64,000 nucleotides of DNA from Streptomyces sp. NBC_00557 (lineage in GTDB: Bacteria > Actinomycetota > Actinomycetes > Streptomycetales > Streptomycetaceae). The notes under the pieces are model-generated. The model was not told the DNA's origin. It worked only from the letters and a program-made list of their open reading frames with translations, and searched no databases. The DNA lies in the NCBI RefSeq assembly GCF_036345995.1, contig NZ_CP107796.1, positions 310,001 to 374,000 on the forward strand, in the 5' to 3' direction. How positions within the stretch are numbered: the stretch's first letter is position 1; every line of letters begins with the position of its first letter. Shown here one piece after another: positions 56,629 to 64,000 of this stretch. The translations under genes were made by a program, and so were the position numbers.

Positions 56629-57476
56629 GCCGTGGTGCCGGCGGCAGGCTCTTCGCCGTCAGCGACCTGCACGTCGCCTACGAGCAGAACCGTGCCGTCG
56701 TACGTGCGTTGCGGCCGGCCGACCCGTCCGACTGGCTGATCGTCGCCGGTGACATCGGCGAGCTGACCGCGGACGTGGAGTGGGTGCTGCGGCTGCTCGC
56801 CGACCGGTTCGCGACAGTGGTGTGGGTACCGGGCAACCACGAACTGTGGACGCACCCGGACGACCCGGTGACCCTGCGCGGCGAGGCCCGCTACCGGAGT
56901 CTGGTCGAACTGTGCCGATCCCTCGGGGTGCTGACGCCCGAGGACCCGTACGTCACATGGCAGGGACCCGACGGGCCGGTGGTGATCGCACCGCTGTTCC
57001 TGCTGTACGACTACTCGTTCCTGCCGCCGGGTGCGACGGGCACCGCCGACGCGCTGGCCCGCGCGGAGAAGGCCGGGGTGGTCGCCACCGACGAGTTCCT
57101 GCTGCACAGCGACCCCTATCCCGGCCGGGCGGCCTGGTGCCGGGCGCGCCTCGCGTACACCCGTGAGCGGCTGGACGCCTGTCCCCCGGATCTGCCGACC
57201 GTGCTGGTGAACCACTTCCCGCTGGTGCGCGAGCCCACCCGGATCCTGCGGTACCCGGAGTTCGCCCTGTGGTGCGGGACCACCGCCACCCACGACTGGC
57301 ACCGCCGCTACCGGGCGGCGACCGTCGTCTACGGCCATCTGCACATCCCGCGGACCACCTGGCACGACGGCGTTCCGCACCGCGAGGTGTCGCTGGGCTA
57401 CCCCCGCGAGTGGCAGGCCCGCGGCAGGCCCGATCCCCTGTTGCGCGAGATCCTGCCCCGGCGAGGTGCCCGATGA
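56625..57476 (+). CDS. Metallophosphoesterase of the calcineurin-like family
   Basis: The 283-residue protein has all the dimetal motifs: FAVSDLHVAY (D, H), IVAGDIGE (GD), VPGNHELW (GNHE), VNHFPL (H) and YGHLHIP (GHxH). It overlaps the phosphopantetheinyl transferase start by ATGA. Pairs of metallophosphoesterase and PPTase genes occur in several natural-product clusters; a link with coenzyme A or carrier-protein phosphate chemistry is only inference. Expression probably depends on the short coupled ORF upstream. Confidence 0.85.
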   Translation: MSRGAGGRLFAVSDLHVAYEQNRAVVRALRPADPSDWLIVAGDIGELTADVEWVLRLLADRFATVVWVPGNHELWTHPDDPVTLRGEARYRSLVELCRSLGVLTPEDPYVTWQGPDGPVVIAPLFLLYDYSFLPPGATGTADALARAEKAGVVATDEFLLHSDPYPGRAAWCRARLAYTRERLDACPPDLPTVLVNHFPLVREPTRILRYPEFALWCGTTATHDWHRRYRAATVVYGHLHIPRTTWHDGVPHREVSLGYPREWQARGRPDPLLREILPRRGAR

Positions 57477-58822
57477 AGCCGCTGATGCGCCGGCTGCTGC
57501 CGGCGGTGGCGGAAGTGACCGAGGTGCGCGGCGAGTTGTCGGCGCCGCCGCTGTTCCCCGAGGAGGAGGCGGTCGTCGCGCGGTCTGTGGTCGCGCGGCG
57601 GCGTGAGTTCGCCACCGGCCGGCGCTGCGCGCGGCTGTCGCTGGCCGCGCTGGGCCTGCCGGCGCGGCCGCTGCTGTCCGGGGAGCGCGGGGAGCCGCTG
57701 TGGCCCGAGGGGGTGGTCGGCGCGCTCTCGCACTGCGCCGGCTACCGGGTGGCGGCCGTCGCCCGCGCCACGGACCTGGCGGCGCTCGGCATCGACGCCG
57801 AGACGGCGGGCCCGCTGCCCGACGGGGTGCTGGAGGCCGTGTCGCTGCCCGAGGAGCGCGCCCAACTGTCCCGGCTGCGGGCCTCCGTGCCGCACGTGCC
57901 GTGGGACCGGTTGCTGTTCAGCGCGAAGGAGTCGGTCTACAAGGCGTGGTTCCCGCTGGCCCGCACGATGCTCGGCTTCGACATGGCGCGGCTGGGCTTC
58001 ACCGTCGTTCCGGACGCCGGGAGCGGGGTACGGGGCACGTTCTCGGCGCGGCTGCTGAGGCCGCTGCCGGCCGCGTTCGCCGATGCGATCGGCGGGCCCG
58101 TCCTGGACGGGTGGTGGCTGGTCGACGAGGGGCTGGTGCTCACCGCCATCGCGCCGCCCGCATGCCGTACGACGACCGGCCCCGGCGACGAGACGTCCGC
58201 GGACCGGGCCGGGCCCGCCCCTTCCCACCCGGCGGTGCCCCGCACCTCCCACCGGTCCGCGGCCCCCCTTTCCGCCCCGCTCCCGGCGGGTACGTCCCAC
58301 GGACCCGCCGGCACCCCTTCCAGCCCGCTCCCGGCCGGTACCTCCCGCCGGTCGGCGGCAACCGCCCCCGGCCCACTCCCGACCGGAACCCCTCACCGCC
58401 CAGCGGCCAGCACCTCCCGCCCGCTCCCGGCCGGTGCGCCCCACCAGTCGGCGGCAACCGCCCCCGGTCCCCTCCCGGCCGGTACGTCCCACGGACCCGC
58501 CGGCACCCCTTCCAGCCCGCTCCCGGCCGGTGCGCCCCACCGGTCGACGGCAACCGCCCCCGGCCCGCTCCCGGCCGGTACCTCCCACGGGCTCGCGGGC
58601 ACCCCGTCCAGCCCACTCCCAGCCGACACGTCCCACCGGCCGACGGCCACCACCCCCAACCCACGCCCGACGGGAACCTCTCACCGGCCAGCGGCCAGCA
58701 CCTCCGGACCGCTCCCGGCCGGTACGTCCCACCGCCCGGCGGCGACCGCCGACGGCCCGCTCCCGGCGGGGACCTCCCGCAGGTCCGCGGGCACCGCCTC
58801 CGGTCCGCCCGCGCCCGCGTAG
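57473..58822 (+). CDS. 4'-phosphopantetheinyl transferase with long repeat tail
   Basis: Residues 1-230 form an EntD/Sfp-type PPTase: ALGIDAET near 104-111 (metal-binding acidic pair, with an Ala inserted where a Val/Ile-Glu is common) and LLFSAKESVYKAWFPLA near 147-163 (the WxxKEA-like signature as FSAKESVYKAW). It adds phosphopantetheine to acyl or peptidyl carrier proteins. From residue 253 to the end there are twelve 16-residue imperfect repeats, rich in Pro, Thr, Ser and Ala. A PPTase is normally about 230 residues, so the tail nearly doubles the protein. The start overlaps the phosphoesterase stop by ATGA. Confidence 0.85.
   Translation: MKPLMRRLLPAVAEVTEVRGELSAPPLFPEEEAVVARSVVARRREFATGRRCARLSLAALGLPARPLLSGERGEPLWPEGVVGALSHCAGYRVAAVARATDLAALGIDAETAGPLPDGVLEAVSLPEERAQLSRLRASVPHVPWDRLLFSAKESVYKAWFPLARTMLGFDMARLGFTVVPDAGSGVRGTFSARLLRPLPAAFADAIGGPVLDGWWLVDEGLVLTAIAPPACRTTTGPGDETSADRAGPAPSHPAVPRTSHRSAAPLSAPLPAGTSHGPAGTPSSPLPAGTSRRSAATAPGPLPTGTPHRPAASTSRPLPAGAPHQSAATAPGPLPAGTSHGPAGTPSSPLPAGAPHRSTATAPGPLPAGTSHGLAGTPSSPLPADTSHRPTATTPNPRPTGTSHRPAASTSGPLPAGTSHRPAATADGPLPAGTSRRSAGTASGPPAPA
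58229..58804 (+). repeat. Twelve 48-bp in-frame repeats in the PPTase gene
   Basis: Eleven clear units from 58277 to 58804 and one weaker unit at 58229-58276 encode 16 residues each, roughly P-L-P-A-G-T-S-H-x-x-A-x-T-x-x-x. The frame leaves only Pro-Pro-Ala-Pro-Ala and a stop after the last unit. Some units are nearly identical in DNA (58277 and 58469 areas), indicating recent copying of blocks. Confidence 0.9.
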
Positions 58823-58881
58823 TTCCCCCCGCGTCCGCGGCGGGTGCCGCGGGCCGTCATCGATGTGATGGAGAGACAGCG

Positions 58882-60411
58882 ATGCCCCAGCTCAACGCGA
58901 CCGGTCCCGACTCCCCCAGCGAGGCGGTCCTCGCCGCGCGGCTCGCCCTGTCCGCGACGGCGACGGGCGGCGAGGCCATGTCCGACGTCGAGTTCTTCGA
59001 GTGGCTGGACGCGCGGCGCCCCCAGCACCGCCAGGAGGTGCGCCGTACCACCTTCGCGGAGCTGTCCGGCTGGCGCTTCGCCCCGGAGACCGGTGATCTC
59101 GAGCACCGCAGCGGGCGCTTCTTCTCGGTGCGCGGCCTGCATGTGCGCAGCGACTTCGGACCGGTTCCCGAGTGGAGCCAGCCGATCATCCGGCAGCCGG
59201 AGATCGGCATCCTCGGTCTGGCGGTGCGTGAGATCAACGGCGTGCTGCACTGCCTGATGCAGGCGAAGGCCGAGCCCGGCAACGTCAACGGCGTGCAGCT
59301 GTCGCCGACCGTACAGGCCACGAAGAGCAACTACACGCGGGTGCACGGCGGTTCGGCCGTGCCGTACCTGGAGTGCTTCCGGGAGCCGTGGGCGCGCGGG
59401 CACCGGGTGCTGGCGGACGTGCTGCAGTCGGAGCAGGGCTCGTGGTTCTTCTGCAAGCGCAACCGCAACATGGTCGTCGAGGTGGGGCCCGAGGTGGAGG
59501 CCGGCGAGGACTTCTGCTGGCTGACGCTTCGTCAGCTGCACGCGCTGCTGCGGTACGAGAACCTGGTCAACATGGACTCCCGTACGGTGCTGTCCTGCCT
59601 GCCCGACTGGCAGCACGGCCCCGGACCGTCCCCGGCGCTCCACTCCGACGTGGCGATCCGCAACTGGATCACCACCCAGCAGAGCGAGCGCGAGGTCAGC
59701 GCGGAGCTGGTGCCGCTGCGGGAGATCGAGACCGAGGGCTGGCACGTCGGCGAGGACCGCATCGCGCACGAGCGGGGCCTGTACTTCAGCATCGTGCCCG
59801 TGGACGTCTCCTCCGGCCGGCGCGAGGTGGCGTCCTGGTCGCAGCCGCTGCTGGAGCCGCACGGCACCGGTGTGGTGGCGATGCTGGTGCGCCGGATCGA
59901 CGGCGTGCCGCACTGCCTGGTGCACGCCCGCGTCGAGCCCGGCTATCTGGACGTCATCGAGCTGGGTCCCACCGTGCAGTGCACCCCGGAGAACTACGCC
60001 CATCTGCCGGCCTCCGCCCGCCCCCGCTTCCTCGGCCTGGTGGAGCGGGCGCGGCCGGAGCAGATCCTGTTCGACACCGTGCTGTCGGAGGAGGGCGGCC
60101 GGTTCCTCGACGCGCAGAGCCGCTACCTGATCGTGGAGGCGGACGGCGACGGGCCGGACGACATACCGGACGACTACCAGTGGATGACGCTGCGTCAGCT
60201 CGGGGAGCTGCTGAAGTACAGTCACTACGTGAACGTGCAGGCGCGGACCCTGGTCGTCGCCCTGCGGTCGGTGCCGGGTATCGCCGCGCACCTGCCGGGC
60301 GCCCGCGAGGCGCTCACCGTGCCGGCGGCGTCGGCCGCGACGGCGGTCGCCCACAGCCGCGCCACGGCGGGCGCCACGGACGAGGGGGCGGGGCGTGCGG
60401 ATCATCGGTGA
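58882..60411 (+). CDS. NDP-hexose 2,3-dehydratase
   Basis: The 509-residue protein consists of two related halves of about 230 residues, as in all members of this family. Each half has a W-x-F/H...ERG-FFSV/YFSI, W-SQP-L/I, GxxxL-VR-I-GV-HCL and GYL/GNVNGVQLSPTVQ block. It removes water from NDP-4-keto-6-deoxyhexose at C2/C3, the first committed step toward 2-deoxy- and 2,6-dideoxysugars. It overlaps the ketoreductase by 17 bases. The upstream dTDP-glucose synthase could be the one at 10815. Confidence 0.9.
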   Translation: MPQLNATGPDSPSEAVLAARLALSATATGGEAMSDVEFFEWLDARRPQHRQEVRRTTFAELSGWRFAPETGDLEHRSGRFFSVRGLHVRSDFGPVPEWSQPIIRQPEIGILGLAVREINGVLHCLMQAKAEPGNVNGVQLSPTVQATKSNYTRVHGGSAVPYLECFREPWARGHRVLADVLQSEQGSWFFCKRNRNMVVEVGPEVEAGEDFCWLTLRQLHALLRYENLVNMDSRTVLSCLPDWQHGPGPSPALHSDVAIRNWITTQQSEREVSAELVPLREIETEGWHVGEDRIAHERGLYFSIVPVDVSSGRREVASWSQPLLEPHGTGVVAMLVRRIDGVPHCLVHARVEPGYLDVIELGPTVQCTPENYAHLPASARPRFLGLVERARPEQILFDTVLSEEGGRFLDAQSRYLIVEADGDGPDDIPDDYQWMTLRQLGELLKYSHYVNVQARTLVVALRSVPGIAAHLPGAREALTVPAASAATAVAHSRATAGATDEGAGRADHR

Positions 60412-61159
60412 CGGCTTCCTCGCCCGCAATCTCGCCGCGGAGTTCGGCGACCGCTTCCCCGGCGTGACGGCGCTGGCCTGCGGCGTGTCGAGGACGTCCA
60501 CCGCGGCGCCCGCCGAGTACGACCGTGAGGCGCAGGTCCTCTACGACGCGCTCGGCGCCTGTGCCCGCGAGGGCCGGCAGCTGCTGTTCTTCTCCACGGC
60601 GTCCTTCTCGATGTACGGCTTCACGGACGGCGGGGAGGCGGCGGCCGAGAGCGACCCGGTGCGCCCGCCGAACGCGTACGGGCGGCACAAGCTGGCGCTG
60701 GAGAGCGTGGTGCGCTCCTCCGGAGTCGAGCACCTGGTGCTGCGCCTGAGTCACGCGGTGGGCGGCCATCAGCGCCCGCACCAGCTGCTGCCCACGCTCG
60801 TCCGGCAGGTCGGCGCCGGGGAGGTGACGGTACATCAGGGCGCCCACCGCGATCTGCTGGACGTGCGGGACCTGCTGCACGCGGTCGGGCGGCTCCTGGC
60901 GGACGGAGTGAGCGGCGAGGTGCTGAACGTGGCCTCGGGCGTCCCGCAGCCGGTGGAGTCCATCGTGACGGCGATCGAGCGGCGCCTCGGCGTCACGGCC
61001 CGCCGGGTGGAGCGGCCCGGCTCCCCCGCCGTGACCCGGGTGTCACTGGAGCGGCTGCGCCGGTTCGTGCCGGACTACCGGTCCACGCCGGACGAGACGT
61101 ACCTGGACGCTCTCCTGGACGCCTATCTGCCGTACTACACGGCGCTGTCCCGGGCCTGA
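60395..61159 (+). CDS. NDP-sugar epimerase/ketoreductase-like SDR protein
   Basis: The 254-residue protein is an extended SDR: RIIGDGFLARNLA (altered GxGFxA nucleotide site), FFSTASFSMYG, the catalytic-position NAYGRHKLALE, and NVASGVPQPVESIV. Short members of this kind act as NDP-hexose 4-ketoreductases in deoxysugar pathways. It begins at GTG inside the dehydratase gene (17-base overlap), so they are co-translated. The exact step (4-keto reduction against another position) is inference. Confidence 0.75.
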   Translation: MRIIGDGFLARNLAAEFGDRFPGVTALACGVSRTSTAAPAEYDREAQVLYDALGACAREGRQLLFFSTASFSMYGFTDGGEAAAESDPVRPPNAYGRHKLALESVVRSSGVEHLVLRLSHAVGGHQRPHQLLPTLVRQVGAGEVTVHQGAHRDLLDVRDLLHAVGRLLADGVSGEVLNVASGVPQPVESIVTAIERRLGVTARRVERPGSPAVTRVSLERLRRFVPDYRSTPDETYLDALLDAYLPYYTALSRA

Positions 61160-61202
61160 GACAGCAGGCGGCACCGCCGCGGGCCTCCACTGGTTCCGCG
61201 CA

Positions 61203-61264
61203 CTGCGGGAATCCCTAGACAATTCCCCCGCCCGGGGACTGGAGTCACTCGTTCCGCCTAGCGT
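61203..61264 (+). promoter_or_regulatory. Operator and leaderless promoter of the ABC transporter operon
   Basis: CTGCGGGAATCCCTAG at 61203-61218 matches the PAS-LuxR consensus in 14 of 16 positions. A -10 TAGCGT at 61259-61264 is followed by six bases and the ATG at 61271, with no ribosome site, so the mRNA is probably leaderless. An outer GGGAAT...ATTCCC pairing gives further symmetry around the operator. Confidence 0.55.
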
Positions 61265-61270
61265 GGCCGC

Positions 61271-62239
61271 ATGATCGAGCTTGCGGGAGTGACCAAGCGG
61301 TACGGCCGCAAGGTGGTGGTCGACGACCTCACCTTCACGGTCCGGGCCGGCTGTGTGACCGGCTTCCTCGGGCCCAACGGAGCGGGCAAGTCCACCACGA
61401 TGCGGATGATGCTCGGCCTGGACCGCCCCACGTCCGGCCGGATCCTCATCGACGAACAGCCCTACGCGCGGCTGAAGGAGCCGCTGCGGCACGTGGGCGC
61501 CCTGCTGGACGCCAAGGCCATGCACGGCGGGCGCAGCGCCTACCAGAACCTCAGATGCCTGGCGCTCAGCAACGGCATACCGCTCACCCGGGTCGACGAG
61601 GTCCTCGAGGAGGTCGGCCTCGCGTCGGTGGCGAAGAAGCGGCCCAAGGGGTTCTCCCTCGGCATGGGGCAGCGGCTCGGCATCGCGGCGGCGCTGCTCG
61701 GCGACCCGGAGATCGTGATGCTGGACGAGCCGGTCAACGGCCTGGATCCCGAGGGCATCCACTGGATCCGCACGCTGATGAAACGGCTGGCGTCCGAGGG
61801 CCGTACGGTGTTCGTCTCCAGCCATCTGATGAGCGAGATGGCGCTGACCGCCGACCATCTGGTCGTCATCGGCCGGGGCCGGCTGCTCGCCGACACCGGC
61901 ATGCAGGAGTTCATCGACCGCAACACGCGCGCGTCGGTACGCATCCGCACCCCCGAACCGGAGAAGCTCCGCGACGCGCTGGCCGCCGCGGGGATCACCG
62001 CCGCCGAGAACGGCACCGGCACGTTCGAGGTGACGGAGGTGCCCGCGGAGCGGCTGGGCGAGCTGGCGCTGGAGCACCGGATCCTGCTGCACGAGCTGAG
62101 TCCCCAGCACGCCTCGCTGGAGGAGGCGTTCATCGCACTGACCGGTGAGGCCGCCGAATACCGCACCGGACCGCTCGCACCGGGGACCGTCCCGCCCGGC
62201 GGCCCGCTGGTGCCCGAGACCACGCGAACGGAGTCCTGA
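61271..62239 (+). CDS. ABC transporter ATP-binding protein (DrrA type)
   Basis: The 322-residue protein has Walker A GPNGAGKSTTMRMM near 38-51, the signature LGMGQRLGIAAALLGDP and Walker B EIVMLDEPVNGLDPEG. A C-terminal extension of about 100 residues, typical of DrrA-like exporters, follows. It probably powers export of, and self-resistance to, the cluster product. The permease gene starts four bases after the stop. Confidence 0.88.
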   Translation: MIELAGVTKRYGRKVVVDDLTFTVRAGCVTGFLGPNGAGKSTTMRMMLGLDRPTSGRILIDEQPYARLKEPLRHVGALLDAKAMHGGRSAYQNLRCLALSNGIPLTRVDEVLEEVGLASVAKKRPKGFSLGMGQRLGIAAALLGDPEIVMLDEPVNGLDPEGIHWIRTLMKRLASEGRTVFVSSHLMSEMALTADHLVVIGRGRLLADTGMQEFIDRNTRASVRIRTPEPEKLRDALAAAGITAAENGTGTFEVTEVPAERLGELALEHRILLHELSPQHASLEEAFIALTGEAAEYRTGPLAPGTVPPGGPLVPETTRTES

Positions 62240-62242
62240 ACC

Positions 62243-63010
62243 ATGTCCGCACCCGTCGCGGCCCTCCGCTCGGAATGGGCCAAGCTCACCACGGTCCGCT
62301 CCACGGCGTGGACGCTGATCGCGGCCTTCGCCGTCACCGTGGCCTTCGGCACGCTCGTCAGCGCCCTGTCCAACGCCCGCTACGACGATCTGTCCCGGCA
62401 GGACAAGCTCACCTTCGACCCGGCCGGCACCAGCTTCACCGGCGGCGTCCTCGGCCAGCTCGCGATGATCGCGTTCGGGGTCATGGTGATCGGCGGCGAG
62501 TACAGCACCGGGATGATCCGCAACTCGCTGGCGGCGGTGCCGCGCCGCGGCGTGTTCTACGTCAGCAAACTCGCGGTCGCGACCGGCGCGGCCCTCGTCG
62601 TCGGCATGGTCACCAGCTTCGTCACCTTCTTCGCCGGACAGGCGGCTCTCGGTTCGCACAGCACCACCATCGGCGCGCACAACGTGCTGCGGGCCACGCT
62701 GGGCGCCGGTCTCTACATGACGCTCATGGCCGTGTTCTCGATGGGCGTGGCGACGATGCTGCGCAGTTCCATGCTGTCGATGGGCATTCTGATGCCGTTC
62801 TTCTTCCTGGTGACGCAGATCCTCGCCTCGGTGCCCGGCGCCAAGAAGGTCGCGCACTATCTGCCGGACCAGGCAGGCGAGGCGATGGCCCGGGTGGTGC
62901 GCAACCCCGACGTGCCCTACGGGCCGGGCGGCGGCCTGGTCGTCATGCTGGTGTGGGTGGCCGCCGCGGTGCTCGGCGGATATCTGGTGCTGCGCGGCCG
63001 GGACGCCTGA
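62243..63010 (+). CDS. ABC transporter permease (ABC-2 type)
   Basis: The 255-residue protein has six hydrophobic segments, beginning with AWTLIAAFAVTVAFGTLVSAL and continuing through VLGQLAMIAFGVMVIGGEYSTGMIRNSLAAVPRR, which carries the ABC-2 coupling pattern, to GLVVMLVWVAAAVLGGYLVL. It pairs with the ATPase encoded four bases upstream to form an exporter. Confidence 0.85.
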   Translation: MSAPVAALRSEWAKLTTVRSTAWTLIAAFAVTVAFGTLVSALSNARYDDLSRQDKLTFDPAGTSFTGGVLGQLAMIAFGVMVIGGEYSTGMIRNSLAAVPRRGVFYVSKLAVATGAALVVGMVTSFVTFFAGQAALGSHSTTIGAHNVLRATLGAGLYMTLMAVFSMGVATMLRSSMLSMGILMPFFFLVTQILASVPGAKKVAHYLPDQAGEAMARVVRNPDVPYGPGGGLVVMLVWVAAAVLGGYLVLRGRDA

Positions 63011-63044
63011 TCCCGCTCACGACTCGTCCGCCGCGCACGGAAGT

Positions 63045-63060
63045 CTAGGAAATTGCCGGT
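63045..63060 (+). promoter_or_regulatory. Weak PimM-like site before the FkbM methyltransferase
   Basis: CTAGGAAATTGCCGGT matches CTVGGGAWWTCCCBAG in 12 of 16 positions, and shares a GTCTAGG core with the opposite strand of the drrA site. It lies 50-65 bases before the gene start. Confidence 0.4.
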
Positions 63061-63109
63061 GTTCCGCGCGGCACACTGAGCAGCAATTCCACGGCTCAGG
63101 GAGCATTTC

Positions 63110-63886
63110 ATGACCGAGATCAGGTCGGTTCGGGTGGCGGACGGGTTCTCCGTCGCCGTGCCGCAGACGGAGGGCGCGCTGTTCTCCGAGGTCGACTTCA
63201 TCTACAACGAGATATTCGTCGAACGCGCCTACCTCAGGCACGGCATCCAGCTCACCGACTCCTCCCGGGTCGTGGACGCCGGTGCGAACGTGGGGCTGTT
63301 CTCCCTCTTCGTCAAGCGGGAGTTCCCGGGCGCGAGGATCCTCGCCTTCGAGCCGATCCCCGCGATCCACCGGGCGCTGCTGGAGAACCTGGACGAGCAC
63401 GGCGCGAAGGACGTGGAGGTGGTGCGCGCGGCGCTGGGCCGGCAGGCCGAGGAGCAGGTGCGGTTCACCTTCTACCCGGCGCTCCCCGGCAACTCCACCC
63501 GCTACCCGGAGCAGAAGAAGGTCGGCCAGGAACTGACCGTGTCGCAGATCGGCCAGGAGGCCGTGGACCGCATCATGGCCGGCATCGAGGTCGAGGCGGA
63601 GGTGCGCCGGCTCTCCGACGCACTGCGCGACTGGGCGCCCGAGGGCCCGATCGACCTGCTGAAGATCGACGTCGAGGGCGCCGAGCTGGAGGTCATGGAG
63701 GGCCTCGACGCGGCCGACTGGCAGCGCGTGCGGCAGACCGTCATCGAGGTCCAGGACCTCGACGGCCGGCTGGAGGCCGTGCGGGGCATCCTCGACGCCC
63801 AGGGCTTCGCCGTGACCGTGGAGAGCGCGGCGAACCTGCCGGAGGTGTTCCGCTACTCGATGGTGTACGCCCGCCGGGAGGACTGA
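63110..63886 (+). CDS. FkbM-family SAM-dependent methyltransferase
   Basis: The 258-residue protein has the SAM-binding start VVDAGANVGLFSLFVKREFP and LAFEPIPAIHRAL. The FkbM hallmark PIDLLKIDVEGAELEVMEGL near 180 and TVIEVQDLDGRLEAVRG near 205 follow. FkbM-type enzymes O-methylate sugars or polyketide hydroxyls. Its position beside deoxysugar and export genes suggests a tailoring step, for example sugar O-methylation (inference). It ends before a strong terminator. Confidence 0.88.
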   Translation: MTEIRSVRVADGFSVAVPQTEGALFSEVDFIYNEIFVERAYLRHGIQLTDSSRVVDAGANVGLFSLFVKREFPGARILAFEPIPAIHRALLENLDEHGAKDVEVVRAALGRQAEEQVRFTFYPALPGNSTRYPEQKKVGQELTVSQIGQEAVDRIMAGIEVEAEVRRLSDALRDWAPEGPIDLLKIDVEGAELEVMEGLDAADWQRVRQTVIEVQDLDGRLEAVRGILDAQGFAVTVESAANLPEVFRYSMVYARRED

Positions 63887-63918
63887 CCGCTACGGCGGCC
63901 GCCGCACCGGCAGGCGAA

Positions 63919-63948
63919 GCGCCCCGGCACCGGAAGGTGCCGGGGCGC
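63919..63948. terminator. Bidirectional terminator after the FkbM gene
   Basis: GCGCCCCGGCACC (63919-63931), loop GGAA, GGTGCCGGGGCGC (63936-63948): a perfect 13-bp stem with a stable tetraloop, between two convergent genes. Confidence 0.85.
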
Positions 63949-63970
63949 TGTGGTGTGCGCGGCGGGGCGC

Positions 63971-64000
63971 TCAGGACAGGCTGTCCTCCTTGGCCCACTC
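63971..64000 (-). CDS. Last codons of a minus-strand gene entering from the right
   Basis: Reading leftwards from the window end gives EWAKEDSLS and a stop at 63971. A convergent gene with a terminator just beyond its stop makes a real coding end likely, but ten codons cannot identify it. Confidence 0.4.
   Translation of the reverse strand, partial: EWAKEDSLS

Overview
The window looks like a piece of a Streptomyces (or very close actinomycete) chromosome. GC content is very high throughout, many starts are GTG, and genes often overlap by the four bases GTGA or ATGA. The gene families also fit: LAL-type LuxR regulators, a PucR regulator, an HspR-type HAIR operator before a dnaK paralogue, an ECF sigma/YCII pair, and acyl-CoA carboxylase epsilon. 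The many decayed genes, accessory families and a natural-product locus suggest a chromosome arm more than the conserved core. That placement is inference.

Left part (1-22 kb). Sugar metabolism comes first: the start of a GH92 mannosidase with a LacI-type palindrome upstream, then a GH65 phosphorylase whose partner phosphoglucomutase survives only as a 52-codon remnant. Next are gamma-carbonic-anhydrase-like, DUF899, PAP2, DUF3592-like, DHFR-like and TerD-domain genes. A long-form glucose-1-phosphate thymidylyltransferase (rmlA-like) is followed by a stretch of broken genes (acetyltransferase, glycosyltransferase, MFS/TolB-like), apparently a dead surface-polysaccharide locus. An amidohydrolase, two unknown proteins, a HAIR-controlled dnaK-grpE pair, an ECF sigma/YCII pair and a flavin monooxygenase follow.

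Middle part (22-38 kb). Two closely related thiamine-diphosphate enzymes sit about 3.4 kb apart on the minus strand. One is coupled to an enolase-superfamily gene, the other to a decayed SDR gene. Between them lie a decayed SigB-type sigma factor and a divergent GH15 gene. Then come a flavin reductase, CtaG, a lamin-tail remnant, a YCII protein, a PIG-L deacetylase, a gutted argS paralogue coupled to a YheO-type regulator, htpG and a stand-alone TOPRIM protein.

Right part (38-64 kb). This is regulator-rich and becomes the edge of a biosynthetic cluster. It has a LAL regulator with phased repeats upstream, a PucR regulator, a response regulator with its kinase, a second related kinase, and a 23-bp tandem array between the kinases. 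Two further LAL-type ATPases follow, one lacking its DNA-binding domain and carrying Arg for the Walker A Lys. After them come carboxylase epsilon, type II thioesterase, metallophosphoesterase, a phosphopantetheinyl transferase with an 11-12 unit repeat tail, NDP-hexose 2,3-dehydratase, a sugar ketoreductase, a DrrAB-type ABC exporter and an FkbM methyltransferase. These are accessory functions for a glycosylated polyketide-type product. No PKS, NRPS or glycosyltransferase gene is inside the window, so the core probably lies beyond 64 kb. Four palindromes resembling the PAS-LuxR (PimM) operator stand before the second kinase, the thioesterase/phosphoesterase pair, drrA and the methyltransferase, suggesting one regulon.
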